Shown here: positions 15,227 through 23,875 of the stretch, one piece after another
Layout of the letters: the number at the start of each line of letters is the position of its first letter
Position numbering within the stretch: position 1 is the first letter of the stretch
From: Aidingimonas lacisalsi
GTDB lineage: Bacteria; Pseudomonadota; Gammaproteobacteria; Pseudomonadales; Halomonadaceae
Reading direction: 5' to 3'
Assembly (NCBI RefSeq): GCF_008079445.1
Contig: NZ_VRYH01000016.1
Location: forward strand, 1-34,429
Length of the DNA: 34,429 nucleotides
Notes under the pieces: model-generated
The model's database searches: none
Told to the model about the DNA's origin: nothing
What the model saw: only the letters and a program-made list of their open reading frames with translations
Made by a program: the position numbers and the translations under genes

Positions 15227-15955
15227 TCACGTATCGCTCAGGTTGTCCGTGACGCGCTGGCGAACACGGTTGATATGGTGCCGCATGGCCAGTCTGGCTC
15301 CCTCGGCATCGCCCTGTTCGATGGCCGCGTAGATCATATAATGTTCATCCAGTACTTTGTCGATGCGTTCCTGGCTGGCACGCTTCGTGATGTTCAGGGC
15401 CATGTTCATGGCCTTTTCGATGTCCATGTGTATGGACTCGAGAACATTGGGGAACATGTCGTTACCGGTCGCTTCGGCGATGACCATATGGAAGGTGAAG
15501 TCGGCCTGGCTGGCGATACGGCCTTGGGAAAAATCCTCTTTCATGTCTTCCAGGGCGTTACGTAGCTGTTTCAGTTGTTCATCGCTTCGGCGCTCGGTAG
15601 CTAATGCGCTTGCCTCGCATTCCAGTGCAATGCGAACTTCATAGCTCTTGAGTAGCAGAGCGACGTCCGACGCATCCGCATATTGAGTGAGACCCGCCGG
15701 TGGTATGCGCTGGATATAACTTCCCGAGCCTTGACGCGAGACGACGATACCATCGACCTGGAGACGCATCAGGGCCTCTCGCACGACAGGACGAGAGACC
15801 GAATAGTGCTCACAGATACGGTGCTCTGAAGGCAGTTTCTCACCTTTCTTGAATGTCCCATCGATAATGGCCTGCATGAGCTTGCCATACAGTTGATCGG
15901 CCAGCTTTTCCCTTCTTGGTGGCGTTTCCAGAATGTTTTTCGTGTTGCGATTCAT
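15227..15955 (-). CDS. GntR-family regulator, FCD type, of the tct operon
   Basis: The 242-residue protein has a GntR winged helix-turn-helix at about residues 17-82 (GEKLPSEHRICEHYSVSRPVVREALMRL, VVSRQGSGSYI). An all-helical FCD ligand domain follows, in which the metal- and ligand-binding side chains can be traced (YEVRIALECEASALA, DFTFHMVIAEATGN, EHYMIYAAIEQGD). The ATG overlaps the tctA stop (ATGA), so it is the last gene of the DHDPS-tctC-tctB-tctA operon and probably autoregulates it. A dyad of the form TTGT-N3-ACAA overlaps the -35 of that operon (20041-20051) and is a good candidate operator. The effector is probably the transported acid or its breakdown product. Confidence 0.9.
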   Translation of the reverse strand: MNRNTKNILETPPRREKLADQLYGKLMQAIIDGTFKKGEKLPSEHRICEHYSVSRPVVREALMRLQVDGIVVSRQGSGSYIQRIPPAGLTQYADASDVALLLKSYEVRIALECEASALATERRSDEQLKQLRNALEDMKEDFSQGRIASQADFTFHMVIAEATGNDMFPNVLESIHMDIEKAMNMALNITKRASQERIDKVLDEHYMIYAAIEQGDAEGARLAMRHHINRVRQRVTDNLSDT

Positions 15956-17496
15956 TGGGTTGTCCAGTTGTTCTCTCCAGGGGACTTGTCAGACTTCATC
16001 GGTTTTCGGATGGCGAGAAAATAGATGAAGAAGACAGTCAACAAGAGGAAGAACAGGCTGTCCAGGTTCGTGATGAATACCATGGGATTCCCGTTGGAAA
16101 GCGCCAGTGTCCGTCTCAGGAACTCTTCCAGGTTTGGTCCCAGGATGAAACCGAGAAGTAGGGTAACGACAGGATAGTCATGTTTACGGAGATAGTAGGC
16201 TAGTGTGCCCAACAGCAGCGTCAGTCCCATCTGGTATGTGGAGTAGGTGGCCACGTAGCTACCGACGACGGCTAGCAGCGCAATCGAGCCGTACAACACA
16301 TCCTTGCGAATCGATACGATCCGGAGGAAATAGGGCCCGATCAGGAATAACGTGACCGGTATGAGTATCAGCGCGCTGAAGAGTAGTGATGCCAGCATCG
16401 GGGCGATCAATGTCGCCTGATCGGCCAGCAGTTGTGGGCCGGGCTGGATTCCGTTGATGATCAGTACGCCCAGCACGATTGCCGTGATGGGATCGCCGGG
16501 GATACCAAAGGTCAGCATGGGCACGAGAGCTCCGCCGCATACGGCGTTGTTGGCACTTTCCGAGGCGGCAATGCCTTGTGGGTTGCCGTTGCCGAAGCGT
16601 TGCGGTTCTCGAGAAGTACGCACTGCTTCTGCATAAGCGAGAAAGCTCCCCATCGATCCGCCAGCTCCTGGCAGCGTGCCGACGAAATAGCCGATCAGTG
16701 ACGATTTGATATAGCACCAGATGCCAATGTCTCGGATCGAGGCGAGTGGGGGAATGAAATCGCGGCGACGAATGGACTGGGTCTGACGAATTTCATTGCT
16801 CAAGCGCCGATGTTCGGCAACGGCACCAGCCTGGATCAGAAGCTCGCTGATCGCGAAGGTACCAATGATCACCGGCATCAGGGCGATACCTGCAGTGAGT
16901 CCTTCCATGCCGAAAGTGAAGCGTGCTACGGGCACCATGGTATCGAGGCCGATGGTGGCGAGCATCAGCCCTAGACAGGCGGCCATGGCTGCCTTGACAA
17001 CCCGTCCTCGTTGAGCAATCACGATGACGATCAGCGCAAACGCGATCAACGAGAACTTGCCTGCCGTCTTTACCAGTAGCGAGGCCTCGGCGATGAAGGG
17101 GGCGAGCACGATCAACAAGGTCGCACCAATGCCGCCACCGATCATGGAGGCCAGCGAGGCGTGCCCTAACGCCAGGGCCCCCTGTCCCCGTCGTTGCATG
17201 GGATAGCCTTCCAGGGCTGTCATCATCGCCGAGGGGGCCCCGGGGATGTTGATCGTCGTGGCGGTAATGCTGCCGCCACACATGCCGGCCATGTAGATAC
17301 TGGCACATGCCATGAGGGCGGTCGTGATGTCCAGAGAATAGGTCAAGGGCAATAACAGGGCGAGCGCCAGCGTGGCGGTGAGCCCCGGTATGGCCGCGAA
17401 CACGGTGCCGATCAGAAAGCCCGCGACCACATACAAGAGGGTGACCGGGTCGAACAGCAGGGAGAAACTTTGGATGACGAGCGCGATGAAATCCAT
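15952..17496 (-). CDS. tctA: Tripartite tricarboxylate transporter large permease (TctA family)
   Basis: From ATG 17496 the protein is 514 residues with about 11-12 hydrophobic helices. Family marks are GFLIGTVFAAIPGLTATLALALLLPLT, split as the first repeat; MAGMCGGSITATTINIPGAPSA; YFVGTLPGAGGSMGSFLAYAEA; and LVPMLTFGIPGDPITAIVLG. The two GxPG-type loops are the pseudo-symmetric signature of TctA. It starts two bases after the tctB stop and overlaps the downstream GntR start. With TctB and the periplasmic TctC it would import a carboxylate driven by the ion gradient. The substrate is not readable from sequence. Confidence 0.92.
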   Translation of the reverse strand: MDFIALVIQSFSLLFDPVTLLYVVAGFLIGTVFAAIPGLTATLALALLLPLTYSLDITTALMACASIYMAGMCGGSITATTINIPGAPSAMMTALEGYPMQRRGQGALALGHASLASMIGGGIGATLLIVLAPFIAEASLLVKTAGKFSLIAFALIVIVIAQRGRVVKAAMAACLGLMLATIGLDTMVPVARFTFGMEGLTAGIALMPVIIGTFAISELLIQAGAVAEHRRLSNEIRQTQSIRRRDFIPPLASIRDIGIWCYIKSSLIGYFVGTLPGAGGSMGSFLAYAEAVRTSREPQRFGNGNPQGIAASESANNAVCGGALVPMLTFGIPGDPITAIVLGVLIINGIQPGPQLLADQATLIAPMLASLLFSALILIPVTLFLIGPYFLRIVSIRKDVLYGSIALLAVVGSYVATYSTYQMGLTLLLGTLAYYLRKHDYPVVTLLLGFILGPNLEEFLRRTLALSNGNPMVFITNLDSLFFLLLTVFFIYFLAIRKPMKSDKSPGENNWTTQ

Positions 17497-17498
17497 GA

Positions 17499-17975
17499 TC
17501 AACCCCAGAGTGTTGGTAGTCGCACACGGAAAATCTGCTCGAAGAGCAGAAAGCCGAAGATCGTGATGACCATCGCGATCAAAGCTTTTCCAAGTAAGTG
17601 AGTGCGATCGGAGAAGAGAAGGATGATGGCGAAGACATAGAGAGTCGACGCAACAAAGTAGCCGAGTGAAGTGAAGGCAACTATATAGGCGAGGGTGGCC
17701 GCGATCACCCATAGGGGACGATGAGCGTCACTGGATGATGCCTCATCCTTGGTGGGATCGGCGCTGCTGACCGCCGATCGATATAGCAGAATGAGTGCAA
17801 GAATCGTTGAGCCTGCTCCCACTATGAGGGGAAAGAATGACGCACTGAGACGGCCATTCGTGATTGGCTCATCGAGCAGGATGGCTGATACCAGATAGGC
17901 AACTGATACGCCCAATAGCAGTAAGGGGAACACCCGAGTGGTGGCCTTGTTCACGGAATTCTTATAGTGAGACAT
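17499..17975 (-). CDS. tctB: Tripartite tricarboxylate transporter small subunit (TctB family)
   Basis: This 158-residue protein has four predicted helices. The first follows a short basic N-terminus (FPLLLLGVSVAYLVSAILL). Then come the second (FFPLIVGAGSTILALILLY), a polar loop (SSADPTKDEASSSD), and a closely spaced pair at the C-terminus ending in FEQIFRVRLPTLWG. That ending and size are typical of TctB. It is the poorly conserved small membrane partner of TctA. It is preceded by a stable hairpin after tctC and followed within two bases by tctA. Confidence 0.88.
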   Translation of the reverse strand: MSHYKNSVNKATTRVFPLLLLGVSVAYLVSAILLDEPITNGRLSASFFPLIVGAGSTILALILLYRSAVSSADPTKDEASSSDAHRPLWVIAATLAYIVAFTSLGYFVASTLYVFAIILLFSDRTHLLGKALIAMVITIFGFLLFEQIFRVRLPTLWG

Positions 17976-17995
17976 GGCTGATTACCTCGAAAGGA

Positions 17996-18016
17996 TCGCC
18001 CCCGTTGCGGGGGCGA
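17996..18016. ncRNA. Intercistronic stem-loop between tctC and tctB
   Basis: TCGCCCCCG and CGGGGGCGA form a perfect 9-bp, very GC-rich stem with a three-base loop, starting 10 bases after the tctC stop. There is no U-run. In such operons a hairpin after the binding-protein gene often protects the upstream mRNA, so that the periplasmic protein is made in excess. It is best read as an mRNA structure, not a separate RNA gene. Confidence 0.7.
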
Positions 18017-18025
18017 AGTTATGAA

Positions 18026-18991
18026 TCAGAGTTCAAGTTCGTCCATCAACTCGTAGGTTTCTTGTTGTCGCGCATACATCCAATCGGCGACTTTCTCGGA
18101 ACCGAGCCAACTGGGTGTGACCCCCACTTTAGCGACCCACTGCTGGAATTCGTCGCTGGTGAAGGCGTCATGGTAAGCAGACTCAATGGTCTGAATGACG
18201 TCCTCGGGCGTGTTTTCCGGGGCGACCAGGACGATGAAACTACCGGATTCCAACTCGAATCCCAGTTCGCTGATCGGCGGTACGTCTTGATACGTCGGGT
18301 TCTGCTCCGATGCCAATTCCGCGACCCCTCGAACATCTCCGGAGTCGATCAAGCCGGCAAAGTCCCCGAGACTGGCGATAGCCGCATCGATTTCACCGGA
18401 TAGCAGGGCTTCCGATTCGGCAGCCGCCGCTCCGGGGTAGGTGATGATGTTGAAATCGGCGCCTGTCATTTCCTCTAACCGACGTGCTGCCAGATAAGGT
18501 CCCGACCCTTCGGGCATCACGCCGATACGCACGGTGTCAGGCTCGGCCTTGGCGGCTTCGATCAGCTCGTCGAAATCGGAGAATCCAGAGCGTTCGGAGA
18601 CGACCACTGCGTCGGCTTCCTGGGTGATGCGGGCGATCGGTGTCATCTTGTCAAGTGAGTAACCCGGAACCAATTCGGAACGAGGCACGGTAATGACACT
18701 GTCGTAGGTCATTACACTCAGGGTGTGGCCGTCAGGGCGGGACCGTATCAGTTGCATGAGGCCCGTTGCACTGACGGCACCGGTGATGTTTTCGGCATAG
18801 ATGGAAACCGGCAAGTGGTCTTCGGCCAGATCACTGATCTTGCGTGAGATTCCGTCGGTACCGCCACCGGCGGACCAGGGGACGATCAGTCGGATGTCGC
18901 GGTTGGGAAAGTCCGCAGCAGCGACGGACGAGACCAGTGTCAGAGCGGCTAGCGTACCGGTCAGAAGCGTTCTGAGAGAGTGAGTCGGCAT
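18026..18991 (-). CDS. tctC: Tripartite tricarboxylate transporter periplasmic binding protein (TctC family)
   Basis: The protein is 321 residues, starting behind GGAGATAATCCC. A Sec signal peptide occupies about residues 1-26 (basic start, LLTGTLAALTLVSSVAAA, cleavage before DFPN). The mature protein shows the TctC pattern RLIVPWSAGGGTDGISR, ENITGAVSATGL, and YPGAAAAESEALLSGEIDAAI. The conserved glycine-rich ligand loop and the later aspartate-binding region are present. It would capture a carboxylated solute in the periplasm and hand it to TctAB. It lies between a DHDPS-family gene and tctB. The pairing with a sugar-acid-type lyase suggests a sugar diacid or related acid as substrate; this is inferred. 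Confidence 0.9.
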   Translation of the reverse strand: MPTHSLRTLLTGTLAALTLVSSVAAADFPNRDIRLIVPWSAGGGTDGISRKISDLAEDHLPVSIYAENITGAVSATGLMQLIRSRPDGHTLSVMTYDSVITVPRSELVPGYSLDKMTPIARITQEADAVVVSERSGFSDFDELIEAAKAEPDTVRIGVMPEGSGPYLAARRLEEMTGADFNIITYPGAAAAESEALLSGEIDAAIASLGDFAGLIDSGDVRGVAELASEQNPTYQDVPPISELGFELESGSFIVLVAPENTPEDVIQTIESAYHDAFTSDEFQQWVAKVGVTPSWLGSEKVADWMYARQQETYELMDELEL

Positions 18992-19040
18992 GGGATTATC
19001 TCCATTGTTGTGCGGTTATTGCGGGTGGCGCGGGGCTACC

Positions 19041-19961
19041 TCATGGTTGCTTTGGATTCCATTCTGCAAGGATGTCCTGTAAGCGCTGGGATTGTTGCGC
19101 ATTCAGCCGGTCGACACCGGGAGGGCGGACGGGGCCAACGTCCATGTTGGCCAGTCGCATGGCCTCCTTGACGACGGTTACATTAGTGCCGTTCTGTTCA
19201 AGGGTGCGCATGTCTTCGAAATCGGCGATGGTGGCAACGAGGTCACGGGCATGTGCCCAGTTCTCGTCTTCCAGCGCCTGGTGGAATCTCATGGAGAGTG
19301 TTGCGTTGATATTGACCAGGCCGGATGTAAACCCTCGCGCGCCATAGGCATAGAAGGGGAGTGCCCAGCTTTCCGCCAGACCACAGATCCACTTTAGTGA
19401 TGCGCCTTGGGTGGCTCTCATGCACTCAGCCATTCGCAGTGGGTCCGGCACTGCATACTTGACGGCAATGACGTTATCGATATCAGCCAGGCTGGCGAAA
19501 TCTGCCGGAGCCAAGGCCGCGTTGCGTGCATAGGCTACGATCGGGAGATCCGTTTCACTGGCGATGTCAGCGACGTAGCGCGATAACATGCGCGGCGAGG
19601 CGAAGGGATCGGGGGGTTGATGCACCATGATGGCATCGACACCGGCTTCCTGAGCGGCATGGGTGAGCTGGATGGCATCATGGATACTGCGTCCCACGCC
19701 GGCTGTAACAACACGCCGGCCGGCGTTGCTGTCGACGGCAACCCGGTACAGGTGAGCGATTTCAGCAAGTGTCAGCGCATAGAACTCCCCTGTATTGCCT
19801 CCGGTGACAATGTTGTGTGTTCCCGAGCGCGCGATGTTATCGACAATCTTGCTGAGTAGTTCGTCGTTGATTCGACCGGTATCGAGATAGGGGGTCACAT
19901 GTACGCCCGAGACTCCCTCTAAGGCTTTCTCGATCTGCGAACGCGACGTTGCAGTGCTCAT
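19041..19961 (-). CDS. DHDPS/NAL-superfamily enzyme, 5-dehydro-4-deoxyglucarate dehydratase-like
   Basis: This 306-residue class I aldolase-fold protein has GGNTGEF at residues 54-60, the catalytic Tyr144 (IVAYARN) and the Schiff-base Lys169 (VIAVKYA). The phrases TGEFYALTLAE and the C-terminal VVKEAMRLANMDVGPVRPP resemble KDG dehydratases more than true dihydrodipicolinate synthases. Those enzymes convert 5-dehydro-4-deoxy-D-glucarate to alpha-ketoglutarate semialdehyde, CO2 and water. The gene heads the operon with the Tct transporter and a GntR gene, so it probably acts on the imported acid. GGAG lies before the ATG. Other lyase or dehydratase reactions of the superfamily cannot be excluded. 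Confidence 0.75.
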   Translation of the reverse strand: MSTATSRSQIEKALEGVSGVHVTPYLDTGRINDELLSKIVDNIARSGTHNIVTGGNTGEFYALTLAEIAHLYRVAVDSNAGRRVVTAGVGRSIHDAIQLTHAAQEAGVDAIMVHQPPDPFASPRMLSRYVADIASETDLPIVAYARNAALAPADFASLADIDNVIAVKYAVPDPLRMAECMRATQGASLKWICGLAESWALPFYAYGARGFTSGLVNINATLSMRFHQALEDENWAHARDLVATIADFEDMRTLEQNGTNVTVVKEAMRLANMDVGPVRPPGVDRLNAQQSQRLQDILAEWNPKQP

Positions 19962-20017
19962 CTGCTCTCTCCTTCATGGGCTTGAATGCTCCCGGAAAGG
20001 CCGGGATTTGAAGGTTG

Positions 20018-20051
20018 AGATTAGAGAGAGCTATGCAAATTTGTCAAACAA
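20018..20051 (-). promoter_or_regulatory. Promoter with overlapping GntR-type operator for the DHDPS-tct operon
   Basis: On the minus strand TTGACA (20042-20047) is followed, 18 bases later, by TAATCT (20018-20023). This is a recognisable sigma-70-type promoter with a consensus -35. Overlapping the -35 is TTGTCAAACAA (20041-20051), a TTGT-N3-ACAA dyad that fits the TNGTNNNACNA form used by FadR-subfamily GntR proteins. Next to it CAAAC-AA-GTTTG (20045-20056) is a second overlapping dyad. The operon ends with a GntR gene, the likely ligand-responsive repressor. Confidence 0.6.
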
Positions 20052-20346
20052 GTTTGTTGCCCTTGTTGTTCATCGGTTTCAATTTATATGTTGTTTTTCA
20101 AAGCTTTGTTGGGATCGTACATGATGCTTTTAAAGACTAAAGTATAATGACATGTCCTAAAATTTGTAATATTGTTTTACATGTAACTCCTTAGAGGGAC
20201 GCGTAGTGACACCCATGTCTCATGGAATATATCGGTGAATGATCGCTTGGGTGGCGAGCGACGAGAGACAGTGAGGTGGTCGATGAAGCGCGGAAATGGC
20301 GTGGGAAAAACGTCAGGCGTTGTCGTTCACCTGGGAAGGGACGTGA

Positions 20347-20370
20347 CCAGGACACCCGAAGGTGCCCTGG
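20347..20370 (-). terminator. Hairpin after the Ldh2-family gene
   Basis: In the minus-strand transcript CCAGGGCACC and GGTGTCCTGG pair through ten positions (one G-U) around a UUCG loop closed by C-G, a very stable tetraloop. It lies 21 bases after the stop. No U-tract follows, so it is a probable 3' structure, possibly a terminator. Confidence 0.5.
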
Positions 20371-20390
20371 CACTCAGAGCCGTCTGTCCA

Positions 20391-21395
20391 TCACACGAGC
20401 TGCTTGAGATCGTGATACAGCGTGTCGGGGACATGAATACCGTCGTTGAAACTGCGTTCACGCGCTTCGTAGCGGCGCTGTGAAGGGAGGCGGGCGCCTT
20501 GGTCCAACATGCCCTGGAACAGGGTCTCCGCCCGGGCAAAGCAGGCCTCGTCATTGCCGGCCATGAAGTGACTCGGGTCCATGGCGATGATCAGCTCACC
20601 GTGGTAGGGAGAGGCTTTGCTGCCGTCATCGTAAGCGAGTGATTCTTCACTCGTCAGGTCATTGATCAGCGGGCCGGCGATCAGTTCGATCATTGCCGCC
20701 AGGGCAGATCCTTTATGGCCACCGAACGGTAACATGGCACCATTCAGTACCGCTTCCGGGTCCGTGGACGACTGACCTTCGGCGTCGATTCCCCAGCCTT
20801 CGGGAATGGCTCTCTGCTCACGCCGGTGGAGTTCGATATCGCCGCGTGCCACGGCACTGGTAGCGAAATCGAAAATGAACGGAAATTCATTATTGGGACG
20901 GGGCCAACCGAATGCTAACGGATTGGTACCGAACAGAGGCTTGCTGCCGCCTTCAGGCGCGACCCAAGCATGGCTCGGATTGCAGGCGAAACCGACAAGC
21001 CCTAACCCGGTGATCGCTTCAATTTCCACCCACAGTGCCGAAAAGTGGACGCAACGATTGATGACCAAAGCGGCCATGCCATGCTGTCTGGCTTTCTCGT
21101 TCAATAGGGGAAGGCCGGTCTGGAACGCGAGTTGCGAGAAGCCGCCATTGGCATCGACGCGGACGATGGCATCGGATGGCTCATGAACGCATGGCTCCGC
21201 ATCGGCGACGACCTTGCCGGCGTTCAGTGTCGATACACAATTGAACAGTCGATAAAGGCCGTGGGAGTGGCATTCATCGCGCTGCCCTGCGACGACGGTA
21301 TCGGCCAGGGCGCGAGTCTGTCGATCACTGAAGCCGTGTTGTTTCAGGATGGTCTCCGCCAGTGAATACGCTTCATCGGTACTTATATATGCCAT
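20391..21395 (-). CDS. Ldh2/MDH2-family imino-acid reductase (Pyr2C/Pip2C reductase-like)
   Basis: This 334-residue protein of the malate/L-lactate dehydrogenase-like (DpkA) family opens with YISTDEAYSLAETIL and then shows DECHSHGLYR, with the conserved Ser-His-Gly. NRCVHFSALWVEIE, GTNPLAFGWPR, FDFATSAVARG and LPFGGHKGSALA follow. The last includes the NADPH-contacting GGHKG. Family members reduce delta1-piperideine- or delta1-pyrroline-2-carboxylate to pipecolate or proline. Together with the adjacent hydroxyproline epimerase this fits 3-hydroxyproline or cyclic imino-acid salvage. GGAG precedes the ATG by about 11 bases. It is the last gene of a three-gene minus-strand unit. A different 2-keto acid substrate is possible. 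Confidence 0.8.
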   Translation of the reverse strand: MAYISTDEAYSLAETILKQHGFSDRQTRALADTVVAGQRDECHSHGLYRLFNCVSTLNAGKVVADAEPCVHEPSDAIVRVDANGGFSQLAFQTGLPLLNEKARQHGMAALVINRCVHFSALWVEIEAITGLGLVGFACNPSHAWVAPEGGSKPLFGTNPLAFGWPRPNNEFPFIFDFATSAVARGDIELHRREQRAIPEGWGIDAEGQSSTDPEAVLNGAMLPFGGHKGSALAAMIELIAGPLINDLTSEESLAYDDGSKASPYHGELIIAMDPSHFMAGNDEACFARAETLFQGMLDQGARLPSQRRYEARERSFNDGIHVPDTLYHDLKQLV

Positions 21396-21497
21396 AAACT
21401 AGGCTGCTCCATCACCGAGGGTTGAATCAGTGAGTCGGATCGGTAGGGCAGGGACTGCGACAGACAGCCGGTGCGCCCATCGCATGCCCCGATCGCG

Positions 21498-22415
21498 TTA
21501 CTTGCTGATGTCAGGAAGAGACGGACGGGTTTCCAGCGCCTTGCGCATGACTTGCTCGACATGAGCCCGATCCTTGTCCGGCAGTGCCAAGCGTGGTGGG
21601 CGCGTGAGGGAAGTGCCGCGCTCCATGATTTCTTCACAGAGCTTGATGCACTGAACCAGATCGGGGCGTGCATCCAGATGCAGCAATGGCATGAACCATT
21701 CATATAAGGGCATCGCTTCTTCGAAACGTCCTGCCTTTGCCAGTCGGAAGAGTGTCTCACCTTCTTTGGGAAAGGCATTGGACATCCCGGACACCCAACC
21801 TTGTGCTCCCACGGCAACGCTTTCGACGATCACATCATCCAGCCCCGCGAAAAGCACGAAACGATCGCCGACTTCATTGTGCACATCGACAAAGCGGCGC
21901 GTGTCACCTGAAGAGTCCTTGAAGCAGACGATGTTGTCGCAATCGGCAAGTGAGATCAGGATATCCGGGGTGACATCGCACTTATAAATAGGCGGGTTGT
22001 TATAGACCATCACTGGCAGGTCGGTGTTGCTGGCAACACTTCTGAAATGCTGAGCGGTCTCGAACGGTTTGGACGAATAAACCAGGGCCGGCATGAGCAT
22101 GATGCCGTCAGCCCCTCCCTTCTCGACTTGCGAAGCAACCTGAATGGCTTGCTGTGTCGTGAACTCGGCAATGCCTGAGATAACCGGTATACGGTTCTCG
22201 GAAGCATCCTTGGCCACTTCGACGAGACGAATTTTTTCTTCCGTGCTGAGAGAGGTGTTCTCTCCCACGGAACCACAAACGACGAGGCCGGAAACACCAT
22301 CACGGACGAGGTTCGCAATGACGTTATGGGTGGCATCGTAATCCACCGAATAGTCCGGTCTGAATTGAGTCGTGACTGCGGGAAACACACCGCTCCAATG
22401 AATGGCTTTGCTCAT
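21498..22415 (-). CDS. 1-Pyrroline-4-hydroxy-2-carboxylate deaminase-like (DHDPS family)
   Basis: From ATG 22415 (GGAGAACGAT directly upstream) the protein is 305 residues. It is a DHDPS-fold enzyme with CGSVGENTSLS, Tyr138 (VMVYNNPP) and Schiff-base Lys166 (IVCFKDSSGD). The tail (FEEAMPLYEWFMPLLHLDARPDLVQCIKLCEE) is the pattern seen in genes adjacent to hydroxyproline epimerases. These enzymes deaminate and dehydrate 1-pyrroline-4-hydroxy-2-carboxylate to alpha-ketoglutarate semialdehyde. The gene lies 58 bases downstream of the epimerase and 102 bases upstream of the imino-acid reductase on the same strand. Together with the divergent flavoenzyme it would supply steps one to three of 4-hydroxyproline breakdown. 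A longer start at 22454 lacks a ribosome-binding site. Confidence 0.85.
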   Translation of the reverse strand: MSKAIHWSGVFPAVTTQFRPDYSVDYDATHNVIANLVRDGVSGLVVCGSVGENTSLSTEEKIRLVEVAKDASENRIPVISGIAEFTTQQAIQVASQVEKGGADGIMLMPALVYSSKPFETAQHFRSVASNTDLPVMVYNNPPIYKCDVTPDILISLADCDNIVCFKDSSGDTRRFVDVHNEVGDRFVLFAGLDDVIVESVAVGAQGWVSGMSNAFPKEGETLFRLAKAGRFEEAMPLYEWFMPLLHLDARPDLVQCIKLCEEIMERGTSLTRPPRLALPDKDRAHVEQVMRKALETRPSLPDISK

Positions 22416-22473
22416 ATCGTTCTCCTTGAAAAACGTCGCTTCATGGGTTCTCACTCTCTGGACGATAACGGGT

Positions 22474-23409
22474 TCACGAGGGGGTTATTCCCCATGCAAA
22501 CGGGTCTTTTTCGTCGATCAAGAGAGTGCTTTCAGAACTGATGTAGGCCCGACCTCTGATGTAAGGACGGATATGGTCATCCTCCCATCGATAGTAGGCT
22601 TCGAACTGACTGCCCGTAATGCTTGCTTGCTGCCAAATTTCGTTCTCGGCCAATTTGCCATCCGCAGCCAGGCAGGCGAGCTTGGCACTCGTGCCCGTTC
22701 CACAGGGGGAACGGTCGTACGCTTTGCCCGGACATAGCACGAAATTCTTGCTGTCGGCACTCGTGTCCCTGGTAAACAGCTCGACATGATCGATCAACGC
22801 GCCACCGTCGCCAGTGATGGATTGGGCTTCGAGCGCTTGGCGAATTTGCCAGGTAAACGCGGTCAGGTGCTCTACATTATCGAGCTGGAGTGATTGGTCA
22901 TGGTCGTTGACGAGGAAAAACCAGTTACCGCCCCAAGCGATATCGCCGTGAACGATGCCGAAGCCAGACACATCGACGGGAACCTGCTTTCGGTATCGGT
23001 AGGAGAGAACGTTGCTGATGGTTACGTCGCCTTCATCATCCAGTTGGGCGCTGACACTGCCTACTGGGGTCTCGATGACATGGGTACCGGTCGCAATCAT
23101 GCCCTGATACTGCAGTGAGGCGATCAGTCCTATCGTGCCGTGACCACACATTCCCAGGTACCCGGTATTATTGAAAAAGATGACACCACACGTGGAGCCG
23201 GGCCGTTGCGGCTCACAATAAAGCGCACCGACGAGCACATCGTGGCCCCGCGGCTCCAGCATGCATGCCTGACGCCATCGGTCATGCGTATTGCGTAAAG
23301 CGTCACATTGTTCGGCAACGGTCGATCCCTCCAGGTCGGGAAATCCCTGAAGTACTAGTCGTGTTGGTTCACCCCCGGTGTGGGAGTCAATGACCTCGAT
23401 GCGTCTCAT
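22474..23409 (-). CDS. 4-Hydroxyproline 2-epimerase (proline racemase family)
   Basis: This 311-residue proline-racemase-family protein has both catalytic cysteines: Cys88 ([10 protein letters not shown]) and Cys236 ([10 protein letters not shown]). The Cys/Cys pair separates epimerases from the Cys/Thr trans-3-hydroxyproline dehydratases. [14 protein letters not shown] at the N-terminus is the usual opening. It interconverts trans-4-hydroxy-L-proline and cis-4-hydroxy-D-proline in the cytosol without cofactor, and many members also take trans-3-hydroxyproline. It is the first gene of the minus-strand hydroxyproline unit. Its -10 box lies inside the shared operator-like repeat at 23487-23502. 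GAGGG precedes the ATG. Confidence 0.93.
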   Translation of the reverse strand: MRRIEVIDSHTGGEPTRLVLQGFPDLEGSTVAEQCDALRNTHDRWRQACMLEPRGHDVLVGALYCEPQRPGSTCGVIFFNNTGYLGMCGHGTIGLIASLQYQGMIATGTHVIETPVGSVSAQLDDEGDVTISNVLSYRYRKQVPVDVSGFGIVHGDIAWGGNWFFLVNDHDQSLQLDNVEHLTAFTWQIRQALEAQSITGDGGALIDHVELFTRDTSADSKNFVLCPGKAYDRSPCGTGTSAKLACLAADGKLAENEIWQQASITGSQFEAYYRWEDDHIRPYIRGRAYISSESTLLIDEKDPFAWGITPS

Positions 23410-23486
23410 GAGAACCCTCGGTATGTGTTGTGCTGTCGTTCCGGTGTCATGGGGAGTTCAGTGGTCATGTATTGCTTGATGATTTT

Positions 23487-23520
23487 TATATTTTATACAA
23501 TCTTCAGGCAGTCTTGTGAA
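23487..23520 (-). promoter_or_regulatory. Epimerase promoter with operator copy 1
   Basis: On the minus strand TTCACA (23515-23520) and TATAAA (23492-23497) are 17 bases apart, a good promoter. The -10 lies within TATATTTTATACAATC (plus strand, 23487-23502), which is repeated without mismatch at 23813-23828. Its core ATTTTATACAAT is one base from the perfect palindrome ATTGTATACAAT, a dyad typical of FCD-type GntR regulators. Confidence 0.7.
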
Positions 23521-23796
23521 GGCGTGCTGTATGCATGATGGGGTCAGGATGGGCAGATGTCGGATGAGAAAGCGTCAACCACGGGTCTAACAGCATCTGT
23601 ATCAATCTTTAGTGGCATGACCGTTCATCGCGTGCGATGACAAGGCTCAACCATGCTAGGCATCGTCTGAACAGCGCCTAGAGCGGAAGTGGGAATCGCC
23701 TCCACAGCGAGTTTCAGGCGAGTCGTAAGCGGCAGGTGATGGCCGGAGACACAGGTCCATTACGCTATGGCTCATGCCACCTTCGTCGACATTGAA

Positions 23797-23828
23797 TTGA
23801 CGATTACTATAATATATTTTATACAATC
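23797..23828 (+). promoter_or_regulatory. Flavoenzyme promoter with operator copy 2
   Basis: TTGACG (23797-23802) and TATACA (23820-23825) are 17 bases apart. The -10 is inside TATATTTTATACAATC (23813-23828), identical to the copy before the epimerase. The ATG of the flavoenzyme gene follows 48 bases later. Confidence 0.7.
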
Positions 23829-23875
23829 GACAACAACATGAAGCAGTTGCCTTCGATGCCAAGGACAAGATCACC

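Larger units (their letters stand above)
19962..20390. other. AT-rich intergenic region before the DHDPS-tct operon
   Basis: This gap of about 430 bases holds the promoter/operator of the minus-strand DHDPS-tct operon (20018-20051) and a hairpin after the Ldh2-family gene (20347-20370). From about 20040 to 20180 it is notably AT-rich. No gene is recognised; the open frames there have no family resemblance. Confidence 0.6.
23410..23875. other. Divergent regulatory region of the hydroxyproline units
   Basis: This gap of 466 bases lies between the epimerase (minus) and flavoenzyme (plus) genes. Each end carries a promoter with an identical 16-bp operator-like repeat on the -10 (23487-23502 and 23813-23828). 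The middle (about 23525-23790) is of ordinary base composition with no gene or structure recognised. Confidence 0.7.

Noticed and set aside
16793-17527. A 244-codon frame within tctA
   Set aside because: It lies on the same strand but in a different frame from tctA, with a His/Arg/Asp-rich composition typical of a shadow.
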